Position numbers and translations under genes: made by a program
In this document: piece by piece, positions 8,753-17,776 of the stretch
How positions within the stretch are numbered: the stretch's first letter is position 1
How the letters are laid out: each line of letters opens with the position of its first letter
Notes under the pieces: generated by a model
Database searches by the model: none
The model's input: only the letters and a program-made list of their open reading frames with translations
What the model was told of the DNA's origin: nothing
From: Phycisphaerales bacterium
Lineage (GTDB): Bacteria > Planctomycetota > Phycisphaerae > Phycisphaerales > UBA1924
Direction: 5' to 3'
NCBI GenBank assembly: GCA_028289195.1
Contig: JANQQR010000002.1
Location: 310,001-374,000, forward strand
Length of the DNA: 64,000 bases

Positions 8753-10975
8753 TTACGGGCAGACGTTCAGCCAGGTGCCGAGCGTCGTGGTGACGTCGGC
8801 GAAGTTCACGAGGCCATCGCAGTTCGAGTCGCCGGGGCCGGTGTTGCCGGCGCCGTAGTTGTTCAGCCAGTTGCCGAGCACGGCGGTGATGTCGGCGAAG
8901 TTGACCTGGCCGGGGGATTCCTTGGCCCCGTTGCCGAGGCAGCACGCCACGGCGCCCGAGTCGAACTCACCGAGCTCGATGATCAGCGAGCCGCGGGCGG
9001 TTCGCTCGTTGTTGCCCATCTGGCCGGGCTGGTACAGCAGGCCACCGCGATCGGTGAAGTTCTCAGGCGTGCCGTCCGGCAGCGTGTCGAACTCGGTCTC
9101 CAGCCCGCCCATGAAGACGTTGGGGCTCGAACGGAAGCTGATTCCAAGGTACGAGCCGTCGCGGCTGTAACCGGCGCGGTTGAACGTGTCGGTGTCCCCA
9201 TCGAACGCGAACGTGCCGACCTGCAGGATCTCGTCCGCGCCGTTGGCCGGGAAGCCGTCAGCGAGCTCGGTGCCGTTCTGGCCGCCGTCGATGATCTTGT
9301 GCAGCGAGTCGGTGTCGAGATCGTAGACGAACAGCGAGGTGTTCTGGCCGAGGAGGTAGGTCGTGTCCGGGGTGAAGGGGTTGTTGTCGAAGTCACCCGT
9401 GAGCTGGAACGCCTCTGTGATCGCGCTGAACGCAACCCGGTTGTTGTTGTCGAGCGAGACACCCGAGAACGGGTTGAGCGTGATCTCTTCGAACGCCGGC
9501 GACGGGGTGGTGTCGATCACCTGCGCGGGGATCAGCGTGTTGTTGTTGGTGTCGACGTCGCCATTGCCGGTCACGATCGACTCGAGGTTGTAGCCGACGA
9601 TCCGGTTCTCCGCGGCGTTCCAGATCGGGCTGTACAGACGGATGGAGTACACGGTCGGCTGCCCGGAGCGGTCCTGGTGCACCGCGGCGACATAGCCGTT
9701 GGCGTTCATGTCGAACTGTCCGCCGGTGCTGACCTCAGCCGAGCCGCCGGTGGCGCCGTGGTCGATGAAGCGCTGATTGGGATCGGTGTTGTCGAGATCG
9801 GCGAAACCCGCGCCCGAACCGGCGGGAGCGCCGTGCTGGGTGCCAACGCCGCCGATGGGATCGGCCTCGATGATGATCGTGTTGTCCTCGGCCACCGGGT
9901 TGCCCGCGGCGTAGTCGGTGCGGAGCGTGTCGACGGCGAGGTACATCGGGCTGAAGCTCGAGCCGGTGAACGGTGTGCCGCCGGAGAACCCGACGCCGTG
10001 GATCACGTAGACCACCTCGTCGCCGCTGGGCGTCGTGACGGTCTGGATCGCGGGTTGGGTCTGGCGGGCGTCATTGGAGGACTCGCCGGGAGGGTTGATG
10101 GGCAGCGGAACCGAACCCTGCGTCCAGCCGGCGGCGTGGTCCGGCCCGTTGGGGAAGCCGGCGCTGTTGCCGGGATCGCCGGAGCGCGGATCGGCGTTGA
10201 TCCCGCGGTAGACGTTCACGCCGTTCACGCTCGCGGCAAACTGCGCCGCGGTGAGGGCCGGGAACGTGTTGAACGACGTGTGGCCGAGCAGCAGGGCACC
10301 GCCGCCGGGCTCACGCATGGCGCCGGGGGTGCCGAGGAACACGGCGCCGAGCACGGTCGCCGTGCTCGGGTTCAGGCCGGTCTCGGTCGCGTTGCCGATG
10401 GCGACGGCGTTGGGGGAGAGGCCCTTGATGCTCGACTGGATAGGCTCGCCGCCGGCGGGGAGCGTCTGGGGGAGGACGCCGGTGATGCCGGCCTCGACGT
10501 CGATGTTGTTCTGGTTGCCGCTGAAGCGGGCGAGCCACACGAGCGTGCCATCCGGGAGGATCTCGCCCGGCGAGTTGCTGCGGTTGTCCATCTCCCGCAC
10601 GATCACGTTGTTGCTCACGCCGCCGTCATCGGCGTCGGTCGTGCCGAGCACCGTGACCGTGCGGTTCACGCCGACCGCCATCGGATCGGCGTCGAAGCTC
10701 GTGACGTAGCCAACGGCGCGCCCGTTGACGTTCTCGACCTGCGTGCCGTTGACCAGCGCGTCGGAGCCGAGCAGAATGAACGGCGCGAAAACGGTCGAGT
10801 CGGCAAAGCCGGGGATCGCGGCACCCTTGACCTGCACAACAGGGACCTGCGCCTTGTACTCGCCCGCCTGCCCCGTTGGGTCGAGGTCGGCGGCGAGCGC
10901 CGAGGTCGTAAGGCCCGCGGTCGCGACCAGGAGGGCCGCGCGGCCTCCACGCCACATCATCTGATGCGTCTTCAT
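8753..10975 (-). CDS. Large secreted protein with dockerin-type C-terminus, function unknown
   Basis: The protein has 740 residues. The start at MKTHQMM is preferred because AGGAG lies 10 nt upstream; an in-frame extension of 18 residues is possible. The signal peptide ends ..TSALAAD. The body is rich in Asn, Asp, Gly and Thr, with short beta strands, and looks like a repetitive surface or extracellular beta protein. I recognise no catalytic motif. The C-terminus has a degenerate first repeat (QVNFADITAVLGNWL) and an intact second dockerin-like repeat (GDSNCDGLVNFADVTTTLGTWL). The mature protein is strongly acidic. A terminator-like hairpin follows. Confidence 0.8.
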   Translation of the reverse strand: MKTHQMMWRGGRAALLVATAGLTTSALAADLDPTGQAGEYKAQVPVVQVKGAAIPGFADSTVFAPFILLGSDALVNGTQVENVNGRAVGYVTSFDADPMAVGVNRTVTVLGTTDADDGGVSNNVIVREMDNRSNSPGEILPDGTLVWLARFSGNQNNIDVEAGITGVLPQTLPAGGEPIQSSIKGLSPNAVAIGNATETGLNPSTATVLGAVFLGTPGAMREPGGGALLLGHTSFNTFPALTAAQFAASVNGVNVYRGINADPRSGDPGNSAGFPNGPDHAAGWTQGSVPLPINPPGESSNDARQTQPAIQTVTTPSGDEVVYVIHGVGFSGGTPFTGSSFSPMYLAVDTLRTDYAAGNPVAEDNTIIIEADPIGGVGTQHGAPAGSGAGFADLDNTDPNQRFIDHGATGGSAEVSTGGQFDMNANGYVAAVHQDRSGQPTVYSIRLYSPIWNAAENRIVGYNLESIVTGNGDVDTNNNTLIPAQVIDTTPSPAFEEITLNPFSGVSLDNNNRVAFSAITEAFQLTGDFDNNPFTPDTTYLLGQNTSLFVYDLDTDSLHKIIDGGQNGTELADGFPANGADEILQVGTFAFDGDTDTFNRAGYSRDGSYLGISFRSSPNVFMGGLETEFDTLPDGTPENFTDRGGLLYQPGQMGNNERTARGSLIIELGEFDSGAVACCLGNGAKESPGQVNFADITAVLGNWLNNYGAGNTGPGDSNCDGLVNFADVTTTLGTWLNVCP

Positions 10976-11144
10976 CGTCTCTCTTGCTCCTAGTTTCTCT
11001 GCCCGGCGGGTCCTCCCTGACATCGCCACTCTCGCGAGTAACGGCGTCAGGCCCGTCGGATAGCTCTCTCTACCAGTTCACGAAACGGATGCGATCAGAA
11101 CGACGGGCTTTCCGTCCCGCCGTGAAAGTCCTTGGTCTGGGCGC

Positions 11145-12233
11145 TCAGGGAAGCAGCCACTTCTCCGGGGAGGATGAGGTGTCGAACAACTGCAGAGCGA
11201 AGTCAAGCGTGTCGGGGTCGACCTGCGCGCCCACGAAGCGCGACTTCGACGGCGCCCACAGCTTGGGGTCACGCGATTCGAGCGGCTGCAGCGTCGCGAC
11301 GTGGCCGTCCCAGAAGGCGGCGTCCATCACGCCGTTGTGCCGGTACGCCTGCTTTATGTTGGGACCGACATACGAATCCTGGTTCGCGCCGCCCGGCACG
11401 CCGTTGCCCTCGCCCCATCGGCCCCACGCCGTGGAGTTGGGGAACAGCGGCCAGCGATCGGTGAACGAGCCCCAACTCCCGTGCGTGTATCGGGTGTCGA
11501 CGCTCTGATCGCCTTCCTGGTCCATGTACCGCGTGCCGTCGGCGATAGCCACCTTGAGCGCGTTGTTGCCGACCCGGTCCAGGCGTGGCAGGTAGCTCTT
11601 GGGGAGCACCAGCTGGTTCTTCAGGTCGGACCAGCCCCCGCGATTGTCCTGCGTGAGGTACCGGCCGCCGGCTGACTCGCCGGAGAGCTGCCAGATCATC
11701 GGCATGAGGAAACTCGGCATCGGCATGAGCGGAATGCCGCGGTCGTCGAGGAAGTTCTGCATCTCGCCGATGCCGGCGCCTCCGGTGAACAACTCGGCTT
11801 CGAGCTGCATCGCCGGGTCACGGAACTGCGAGAACAGGAAGTAGAACCGCTCCTCACGATTGGTCGGGAGGTTCGTCCCGGCGAGCGCAGCGGTCATCCA
11901 ATCGCCGAACTGCACCGGCTTCGACGAGATCGAGTTCATGGCTTCGAGTTCGGAGTCGATTGCGCCGTCTTCCAGGAAGCGGCTCGATGTGTTCACGCCC
12001 GGCAGCCATTGGTCGTTCTCGGCGGCGTAGCCGAACAGGCCGGTCACGAGCTGACGCTGGAGGTTGGAACTCGCGACCTGCCAGGCGCTGGATCGAGCGC
12101 GAGAGAGCGCCGGCAGCAGGATGCCGACCAAGATCGCAAGGATCGCGACCACCACGAGCAGTTCGATGAGCGTGAATGCGCGGACCTTGCGCGTACTCTG
12201 GTTGATGGCGTTCACCCGGATGGCGGACTCCAT
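11145..12233 (-). CDS. Pseudopilin-like protein with prepilin-type N-terminal methylation/cleavage motif
   Basis: The protein has 362 residues. The N-terminus reads RAFTLIELLVVVAILAILVGILLPAL, the class III signal cut by prepilin peptidase (here A/F instead of the common G/F) plus the hydrophobic helix with the conserved Glu at +5. The remaining ~310 residues include a WDGHVATLQP segment near the end, as in the H-X9-DG-like pseudopilins that are abundant in planctomycetes. The product is probably exported via a type II secretion or type IV pilus-like system, but its role is unknown. GGAGG lies 8 nt before the ATG. Confidence 0.85.
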   Translation of the reverse strand: MESAIRVNAINQSTRKVRAFTLIELLVVVAILAILVGILLPALSRARSSAWQVASSNLQRQLVTGLFGYAAENDQWLPGVNTSSRFLEDGAIDSELEAMNSISSKPVQFGDWMTAALAGTNLPTNREERFYFLFSQFRDPAMQLEAELFTGGAGIGEMQNFLDDRGIPLMPMPSFLMPMIWQLSGESAGGRYLTQDNRGGWSDLKNQLVLPKSYLPRLDRVGNNALKVAIADGTRYMDQEGDQSVDTRYTHGSWGSFTDRWPLFPNSTAWGRWGEGNGVPGGANQDSYVGPNIKQAYRHNGVMDAAFWDGHVATLQPLESRDPKLWAPSKSRFVGAQVDPDTLDFALQLFDTSSSPEKWLLP

Positions 12234-12481
12234 TCGTCCCTCCGTGCCCGTTGGTCAGGCTCTAGGATTCCCGGAAACTCGATCGCGCACAATATACCCG
12301 GATCACCGATGCCCGAACACCAAAGGCTCGGGGCGTAGCCGGGCTCCCGCCGACGACCGGACGCGCAAATCCAGCGCCGTTCAGGCCAGCCGTTGCGAGG
12401 GGAACAAGAGTATCCGGCGACGAGTCCACGTCGCGTGCACAGTGTATTAAGATTCTGCAAAGGCGTGGGACGCCGGCCCGG
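12234..12481. other. Intergenic region between endonuclease I and pseudopilin genes
   Basis: It holds A+T-rich patches, including a TATATT hexamer on the minus strand (12291-12296) that could serve as the -10 of the pseudopilin gene and a TAATAC patch at about 12445. No -35 of good quality and no ORF stand out. Confidence 0.35.
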
Positions 12482-14218
12482 CTACGGCAGGCAGGCTCCG
12501 CCCCAGTTGCTGAGGACGATCGTCAGGTCGTTGAAATCGACGAACCCGCTGCCATCGGCGTCACCGGGCTCGCCGGGTGCCGGCGAGGTCCCCCAGGCGC
12601 TGAGCACCGACGTCAGGTCGTTGAACGAGACGAACCCATCGCGATCCGCGTCGCCATCGCAGCCCACGATGGCGTCGAGGACCTCGATCTCGAGGTCGAG
12701 AGTGAGCTGGTGTGTCGTCTCGCCCGGGACATCCTCGTCGCTGAGCGTCAGAGTGGCGGTTTCCTGAACGATCGTGCCGGCGCTGAGGCCGCTCGGGTCG
12801 AACTCGAGCACGAGGTCGCCCTCGGTCGCGGTGATGCCCGAGGGGAGCGGGGCGCCCGTGGCGAACGCGCCGGAGAGGCCGGCGACGCCATCAAGGTCCA
12901 GCGCGGACTGGAGACTCGTCCAGCCGAAGTTGTGGATCGGGACCACGATCTGTGCGACCGGGCCGTTTTCGAATGCCTCGCCCATCACGAGCGTCTGGCC
13001 GACCTGCGAGCCGCTCTCGAACGACGCCACAGCGGGTGTGAGCACGTCGATCGACACATCGACGGTGTCGTCGGCGTCTGCGGATCCCATGCCGAATCCG
13101 GCTGACGTGAGATCGGAGTTGTCGATCGTCAGCTGCGTCAGCGTCGAACCCGGGACCAGGGCTCCGGTCGTCACCAGCTCGACGGTCCCGGACAAAGCAC
13201 TCCCCGGGATCGCGTTCCCTGTCGCCGACCCGACCACGTCGATGCCGGCGCCGGGAGTAATGTCGAACGTCGTGGGGTGCGTCCCCAGCTTGAAGAGGCT
13301 GAGAGTGCCGGTGGCCTCGGTCGCGCCGACGATTGCACGGACGCTGGCGCTCGTCGTCGAGCTGCCGTCGGCGGCGGGGCCGACGCCGACGTAGAGCGTC
13401 GAGTCGTTAGGGCTGGGGCCCCAGATCGCCCACACGAATTCCGGATGGTCGACGAAGGGGTTGCGATTACCCTGGTAGTAGAACGGGTTGTCGCTGTTGG
13501 AAAACAGCAGGTGGTTCCGTCGGCGTTCCTGGGTGTCTACGGGGTCGCTGTAGTGCCATTCCAGCAGCCGGCCCAGGTCGCCCATCTGGCTGCCGCTGGG
13601 CTGGCCGTACACGAGCGTGAGGTTCGTCGTGTTGCCGTCGCCGCCGTCGTAGCGCGTCGCGGCGTAGAACATCCCGCGGGCCGACTCGCCGCGGTGGTTC
13701 GCGCCCGGGACCCAGATGTTCGCCAGCGGATCCCAGTACCCGGGGCCCTCGCCGAACGCCAGGTTGCTCCGCGAGCTGTTGATCGAGGGGTTGCACGGAC
13801 GCAGCATGTGCATGTCGCTGTTGTCCGGGCCCGACGAGTCGACGCCGCGGCTGCGGGGCCAGGTGTGCTCGCGGTTCCACGTGACGCCGCTGTCCCACGT
13901 GCCGTTCACCGAGTTGGCCGTGTAGAACAGGATGATGCGCGACGGGTTGTTCGGATCGGCGTCCGTCAACTGGAGACCCTGCCGCGCGTCTCCATACGAG
14001 CGCACCAGGTGCGAGGTCGACGCGGGGATCCAGTAATTCTTCGAGATGATCAGGTGCAGGTTGCTCTGCAGCGTGGCGCCCGTGCCGGTCGCCGTCGAGT
14101 AGTACCCGGCCGGCGGCTCGTACTGGGCCCACGCGCTGCCGGTGGCTGCGAACACCATGCTCCCGGCGAGGGTCGAGCGTAGAACAGCGCAATCAATCCA
14201 ACGGGTCGACTTCTGCAT
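12482..14218 (-). CDS. Secreted endonuclease I family nuclease with dockerin-type C-terminus
   Basis: The protein has 578 residues, starting at the ATG after a TTG and behind a GA-repeat Shine-Dalgarno region. The signal peptide ends ..GSAWAQ. Residues ~35-250 form an endonuclease I (EndA/Vvn-like) domain: YY.TATG, then TWNREHTWPRSRG with the catalytic His near 118, and DMHMLRPCNPSINSSRSN. The family degrades DNA and RNA outside the cell using a beta-beta-alpha-metal site. A beta-rich middle region follows (~260-500), with Ig/CARDB-like character. The last ~60 residues are two dockerin-like repeats (GDADRDGFVSFNDLTSVL, GDADGSGFVDFNDLTIVL). A role in extracellular DNA use or phosphate scavenging is inferred. 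Confidence 0.9.
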   Translation of the reverse strand: MQKSTRWIDCAVLRSTLAGSMVFAATGSAWAQYEPPAGYYSTATGTGATLQSNLHLIISKNYWIPASTSHLVRSYGDARQGLQLTDADPNNPSRIILFYTANSVNGTWDSGVTWNREHTWPRSRGVDSSGPDNSDMHMLRPCNPSINSSRSNLAFGEGPGYWDPLANIWVPGANHRGESARGMFYAATRYDGGDGNTTNLTLVYGQPSGSQMGDLGRLLEWHYSDPVDTQERRRNHLLFSNSDNPFYYQGNRNPFVDHPEFVWAIWGPSPNDSTLYVGVGPAADGSSTTSASVRAIVGATEATGTLSLFKLGTHPTTFDITPGAGIDVVGSATGNAIPGSALSGTVELVTTGALVPGSTLTQLTIDNSDLTSAGFGMGSADADDTVDVSIDVLTPAVASFESGSQVGQTLVMGEAFENGPVAQIVVPIHNFGWTSLQSALDLDGVAGLSGAFATGAPLPSGITATEGDLVLEFDPSGLSAGTIVQETATLTLSDEDVPGETTHQLTLDLEIEVLDAIVGCDGDADRDGFVSFNDLTSVLSAWGTSPAPGEPGDADGSGFVDFNDLTIVLSNWGGACLP

Positions 14219-14221
14219 CAA

Positions 14222-14262
14222 CGGTCTCTCTCTCTCGGTTCTCTCGGATCTCTCTGTGGTCT
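14222..14262 (-). promoter_or_regulatory. GA-repeat 5' leader of the endonuclease I gene
   Basis: On the minus strand the 40 nt before the start codon are a near-continuous GAGA tract. It is purine-rich, with many possible Shine-Dalgarno registers. Similar GAGA-rich leaders precede the PEP-CTERM gene and the large dockerin protein. Confidence 0.45.
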
Positions 14263-14289
14263 CTCGATCCCCCGGAGTCCAACGGGCGT

Positions 14290-15399
14290 CTACGCCCCGA
14301 AGAGGTTCGTCTCCGCGAACATCCCCGTGTTCTCAAAGTGCGCCAGGGCCTCGTTGACCGACGTGAAGACCTTGGTCGCGGTCTCGGTGATGAACGGCGA
14401 CGGGCTCTTGGCCGGCATCCACACCACGTAGACCTCCTTCGTGTGCTCGAAGGCGTGCTGGAGCTCGCGCTCCACGCCCGAGGACAAGCCCGGCACGCCG
14501 CCGGGGAGCTCGGGGACGAAGCTGCAGATCATGTCGGACTGATCGATCAGCTTGAAATCCCGCATGTAGATCTGGCCGTCGATGTCGCCGGCGATGTCGA
14601 GCACCTCGCGGACGCGGACCTTGATCCGCTCGGCGCTGGCGAACATATGGGGTTCGACCATGAGCGAGTCCTGGCCTTCCTTGGCAGCCACGATGGCGCG
14701 CTCGAGCAGCAGCTTTTCGTCGACGTCGCCCGGATCGAAGGTGATGAAGTGCTTGGCGAGTTCGGCGCGGAAATGGTCGATCTCGGCGAGCACGTCGGGC
14801 ATGTCGACGACGTGGCTCATCGGGAACGACGGGTACACGCGCCGGGCGTCGGGCCGGCACAGCAGCCGGAACATGGTCTTGTACGACGCCTCGTGGCGAC
14901 CGCGCGAGACGATGTAAAACGGTTTGTGCAGCGCCTGGGCCAGCATCTCGGTCGCGAGGATCTCCTCCTCGCGCCAGACCATGCAGTCCTTGAGTGTGGC
15001 ATCGATGTCGTGGTCGCGGTGCAGGCGGTGGTGGACCACCTCGATGTTGTCGACGAGGCAGATGAGCAGGTCGGGGTCGAGCGCCTCCATCTGGTCGAAG
15101 TCGAACGCGCTGAACAGCCCGTGGCGCCAGCGGAAGGTGGCGTGCGTGTTGACGATGGAGTGGGGGGCCTCGCGGGCGCCGGTGATGATGTCCTTGAACG
15201 CCGCGCGACGCAGCGACTCCAGGCGGGACCACGGGAGGTCGAGGATCCGCCCGTGATGCACGTCGCGGGCCTCGGCGTACATCATGTCGCCGACGTTGAA
15301 CTGCGCCACCGTCTCGCCCTGCTGGCCGGCGTAGTCGACCACCTGCTCGAGGTAGTCCTTCTTGTCCATCCCGATCTGGCCAGTGACTACGGCTCGCAT
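14290..15399 (-). CDS. Adenylate-kinase/P-loop-like protein with a C-terminal deoxyribosyltransferase-like domain
   Basis: The protein has 369 residues; the start was chosen because GGGAGG lies 5 nt upstream. The N-terminus (MRAVVTGQIGMDKKDYL) has the beta-strand and loop of an adenylate-kinase type P-loop, but the G-x-G-K-T end is replaced by M-D-K-K. The N-domain keeps a LICLVDN strand and an internal block of acidic and His residues. The C-terminal ~100 residues (YMRDFKLIDQSDMICSFVPEL..SSGVERELQHAFEHTKEVYVVW) resemble nucleoside 2-deoxyribosyltransferase/SLOG-like folds: D..LI..SD.. then S.GV..EL..A.. and a V.VVW strand. Function is unknown; nucleotide sensing or metabolism is the most economical inference. 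Confidence 0.6.
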   Translation of the reverse strand: MRAVVTGQIGMDKKDYLEQVVDYAGQQGETVAQFNVGDMMYAEARDVHHGRILDLPWSRLESLRRAAFKDIITGAREAPHSIVNTHATFRWRHGLFSAFDFDQMEALDPDLLICLVDNIEVVHHRLHRDHDIDATLKDCMVWREEEILATEMLAQALHKPFYIVSRGRHEASYKTMFRLLCRPDARRVYPSFPMSHVVDMPDVLAEIDHFRAELAKHFITFDPGDVDEKLLLERAIVAAKEGQDSLMVEPHMFASAERIKVRVREVLDIAGDIDGQIYMRDFKLIDQSDMICSFVPELPGGVPGLSSGVERELQHAFEHTKEVYVVWMPAKSPSPFITETATKVFTSVNEALAHFENTGMFAETNLFGA

Positions 15400-15490
15400 G
15401 CGGCCTCCCAATCAACAGGGGCTCCCCGTCCGACGAATCGCCCAGTGTAGCCCGGAATTCGCCCCGGGCACGCCCATTCGGCCTCAGGCC

Positions 15491-15526
15491 AAAAAAGAAG
15501 GCGCCCGCCGTCTCGGGCGGGCGCCT
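15491..15526 (-). terminator. Strong intrinsic terminator of the PEP-CTERM gene
   Basis: A perfect 11-bp stem (15499-15509 with 15516-15526) closes a 6-nt loop. On the minus strand it is followed by TCTTTTTT. It lies 29 nt after the stop at 15555. Confidence 0.92.
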
Positions 15527-15554
15527 GCGTGTGTCTGAGTCGGATCCGAGCCGA

Positions 15555-16397
15555 TCAGGCGCGACGACGACGCGTCGCGGCCAGGCCGCCGAGACCCAGG
15601 AGGGCCAGCGAGCCCGGGGTCGGGACCGTCAGGTTGTCGAAGCCGAAGCCTTCGCCACCGTCAGTCCGAGCGGTGAAGCGGATGGTGAGGGAGTTCCCCG
15701 TCCCGCTGATCGGCGTCTTGATGGTCTGGAACACGTCGTTCAGCAGAACGCCGTTCATGATCAGGGGGTCATCGAGGTTGACCACGGCGCCGCCATCCAT
15801 GGTGTACACCGTGCTGCCGGATTCCCAGGCGATCGCGCTGAACAGCGGCTGGAAGGGCGAGCCGTCGAGGCTGTACTCGAACAGGAACACGTCCTCGGGA
15901 TCTTCGAAGTCGCCCATCGCGGCGACGTCGACGGCGAAGCCGAGGTCCGTCTCGCCTGAGACGTCGAACGTGAACGTCGCGACAGCGAATGTGTTGTTGA
16001 AGTTCACGGTGTCCGTCACGCCGAAGAAGCCGTCCTGCTTGGCGACACCGGCGAAGCCGAGGGTGTCGCCCGCGAACGGGCCGGACCCGGCCGGTCCTGC
16101 GACGGAGCTGTCGGCAATGTTGAACGGCATGCCGACCTGGCCGGCGTCTGTCTCCGTCGGCATGAGCGACGAGCGGCTCATCGGGTTGAAAGCATCACCG
16201 GAGGCCGAGTAGTTCGCGAAGAACTCACCGCTGATCAGGTTGCCGTTGGTCGTGCCGTCGCCGACGATCTGATCGTTGGTGTAGCCGGTCAGGCCGGTCT
16301 CGGTGCCGTCGAAGTCCACAACGCCCGACTGCGCAAAGGCAGTACCAGCGCACATCATCATCGCACCCGCAACGGTGCATCCCTTGCTGATCTTCAT
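15555..16397 (-). CDS. PEP-CTERM-like sorted secreted protein
   Basis: The protein has 280 residues; the start MKISKG follows AAGGAG by 10 nt. The signal peptide ends ..GTAFAQ. The body is a beta-rich, Gly/Asp/Phe-rich domain of the lectin/jellyroll type often found in PEP-CTERM proteins. The C-terminus is P-T-P-G-S-L-A-L-L-G-L-G-G-L-A-A-T followed by R-R-R-R-A: a PEP-like motif, one TM helix and a basic tail, the signal for exosortase-type sorting. No exosortase is in this window. The gene is monocistronic, with a long 5' leader and a strong terminator. Confidence 0.85.
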   Translation of the reverse strand: MKISKGCTVAGAMMMCAGTAFAQSGVVDFDGTETGLTGYTNDQIVGDGTTNGNLISGEFFANYSASGDAFNPMSRSSLMPTETDAGQVGMPFNIADSSVAGPAGSGPFAGDTLGFAGVAKQDGFFGVTDTVNFNNTFAVATFTFDVSGETDLGFAVDVAAMGDFEDPEDVFLFEYSLDGSPFQPLFSAIAWESGSTVYTMDGGAVVNLDDPLIMNGVLLNDVFQTIKTPISGTGNSLTIRFTARTDGGEGFGFDNLTVPTPGSLALLGLGGLAATRRRRA

Positions 16398-16764
16398 CTG
16401 ACGTGTCTCCTTCCTCTCCCTCTCGGGAGAGCGGTTCTCTCCTGCCCGGCGGCCGCTTCGCGGTGCCGTTCCCACCCATCGATCAGATGGGCCCCAAGGA
16501 ACGAGCGGGCTCCGCGACCGCGCCGTTTCTTCTCCACTGGGCACAAGGCTAGCCATGCTGGCGAGAATCGCAACCGCACTCGGGCAGTCGATTGCAGGCT
16601 TCACAGAGCGTTAACAAGTGCCCGGTAGGCTGGCGTCGGGAAGAGCGCCGCCGGTCGGACTTCCGGTCCGGCTACGCGACGCCATCGCTGGTACAGTGAC
16701 CTCTCGGCCCGCCACTCGGGCGCTCAGCCGAGGCCCAATCGCACGCAAGTCTGGAGCCTGCATC
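16398..16764. promoter_or_regulatory. Divergent regulatory region (PEP-CTERM gene / secreted EEP gene)
   Basis: No ORF is evident here. On the minus strand TTGCGA (16568-16573) and TAGCCT (16546-16551), 16 bp apart, make a possible promoter. That would give a 5' leader of ~140 nt. The leader contains a 7-bp hairpin (16414-16431, arms CTCTCCC/GGGAGAG) just before the ribosome site, which could control translation. Confidence 0.4.
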
Positions 16765-17769
16765 ATGATAGCTCGAGCATCGATCCGTCCTGTGACGCTC
16801 GCGATCACGCTCGCCTGCGCGGCGTCAGTGTCGGGAGCTCCGGAAAAGGCCGAGGGCACGATCCGGATCGCGACCTACAACATCGAGAATCTGTTCGACG
16901 ATCGGGACGATCCGAAGGACCACGGGCGCTACGACGACTGGCACGACACGCGCGAGGGCATCCTCGCCAAGCCCGCCGAGGAGCAGGCCCAGGTCGCGGC
17001 CGCGATCCGCAGGGCCAACCCGGACATCCTGGGTCTCCAGGAAGTGGAGTCCTACGACGCGCTCAAGGAGTTTGTCACCAAGTACTTGGGTGACATGGGC
17101 TACGACCACATCGTCTCCATCGACGTCGGGCACGCCCGGTTCATCGAACAGGCGATCATCAGCCGCTACCCGATCACCGAGGCCACGGTCTGGCCCCACG
17201 TCGAACTCGGCGGTGTGCATCCAGAAAAATATGGCGATCAGCCGAATTGGCACGCCGGCGAGCCGATCCTCGGGCGCCGCTCTCCCCTCCGTGCCGAGGT
17301 CGAGATCCCGGCAGCAGTGACGGGAGCCGATCCGTATCGCCTCTCGATCTTCGTCGTCCACCACAAATCCGGACGGCACAGCGAGTACTGGCGGAAACGC
17401 GAGACAGCCAAGGTCGTCGAGTGGATCACGGGGATGGAGCAGGCGGACCCCGCCAGGAACATCGTGGTGATGGGCGACTTCAACGCCCTGCCCACCGACG
17501 AGTCTGTGCAGAACTACATCTCCGCCGGCATGTCGGATGTGTTCCCCGCCGGCACGAGCCCCCGCACCCACGACAGCGGACGCGTGATAGATCTCATCCT
17601 CGTCAACGCGGCGCAGGCCCACGAGATCATCGATGGAACGGCGTTCGTCGAAGCGACACCGCTCCGCGAGCCGGGCAGCGACTACAGGACGACGCCCCAG
17701 CCCGAGGGCTGGGCATCCGACCACCTCCTCGTCGGGGTCGATCTCCGGCCGGTCGAGTCAGGACACTGA
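16765..17769 (+). CDS. Secreted endonuclease/exonuclease/phosphatase family protein
   Basis: The protein has 334 residues and a signal peptide ending about residue 26 (ASVSGAPE). The EEP motifs are complete: RIATYNIENLFDD, ILGLQEVESYD, IFVVHHKSGRH, IVVMGDFNALPTDES, DLILVN and WASDHLLVGVDL. Unlike the gene at 7426-8664 it has no dockerin tail. The start at ATG 16765 was chosen because the signal peptide begins there; upstream in-frame codons add ~49 non-hydrophobic residues. It ends 7 nt before the ABC ATPase gene, but a shared transcript is not necessarily functional coupling. Confidence 0.86.
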   Translation: MIARASIRPVTLAITLACAASVSGAPEKAEGTIRIATYNIENLFDDRDDPKDHGRYDDWHDTREGILAKPAEEQAQVAAAIRRANPDILGLQEVESYDALKEFVTKYLGDMGYDHIVSIDVGHARFIEQAIISRYPITEATVWPHVELGGVHPEKYGDQPNWHAGEPILGRRSPLRAEVEIPAAVTGADPYRLSIFVVHHKSGRHSEYWRKRETAKVVEWITGMEQADPARNIVVMGDFNALPTDESVQNYISAGMSDVFPAGTSPRTHDSGRVIDLILVNAAQAHEIIDGTAFVEATPLREPGSDYRTTPQPEGWASDHLLVGVDLRPVESGH

Positions 17770-17776
17770 GACACCG

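Noticed and set aside
10976..11144. Possible cyclic-di-GMP riboswitch
   Set aside because: GGGACGGAAAGCC recalls the GEMM core, but the rest of the conserved bases and the stems are absent.
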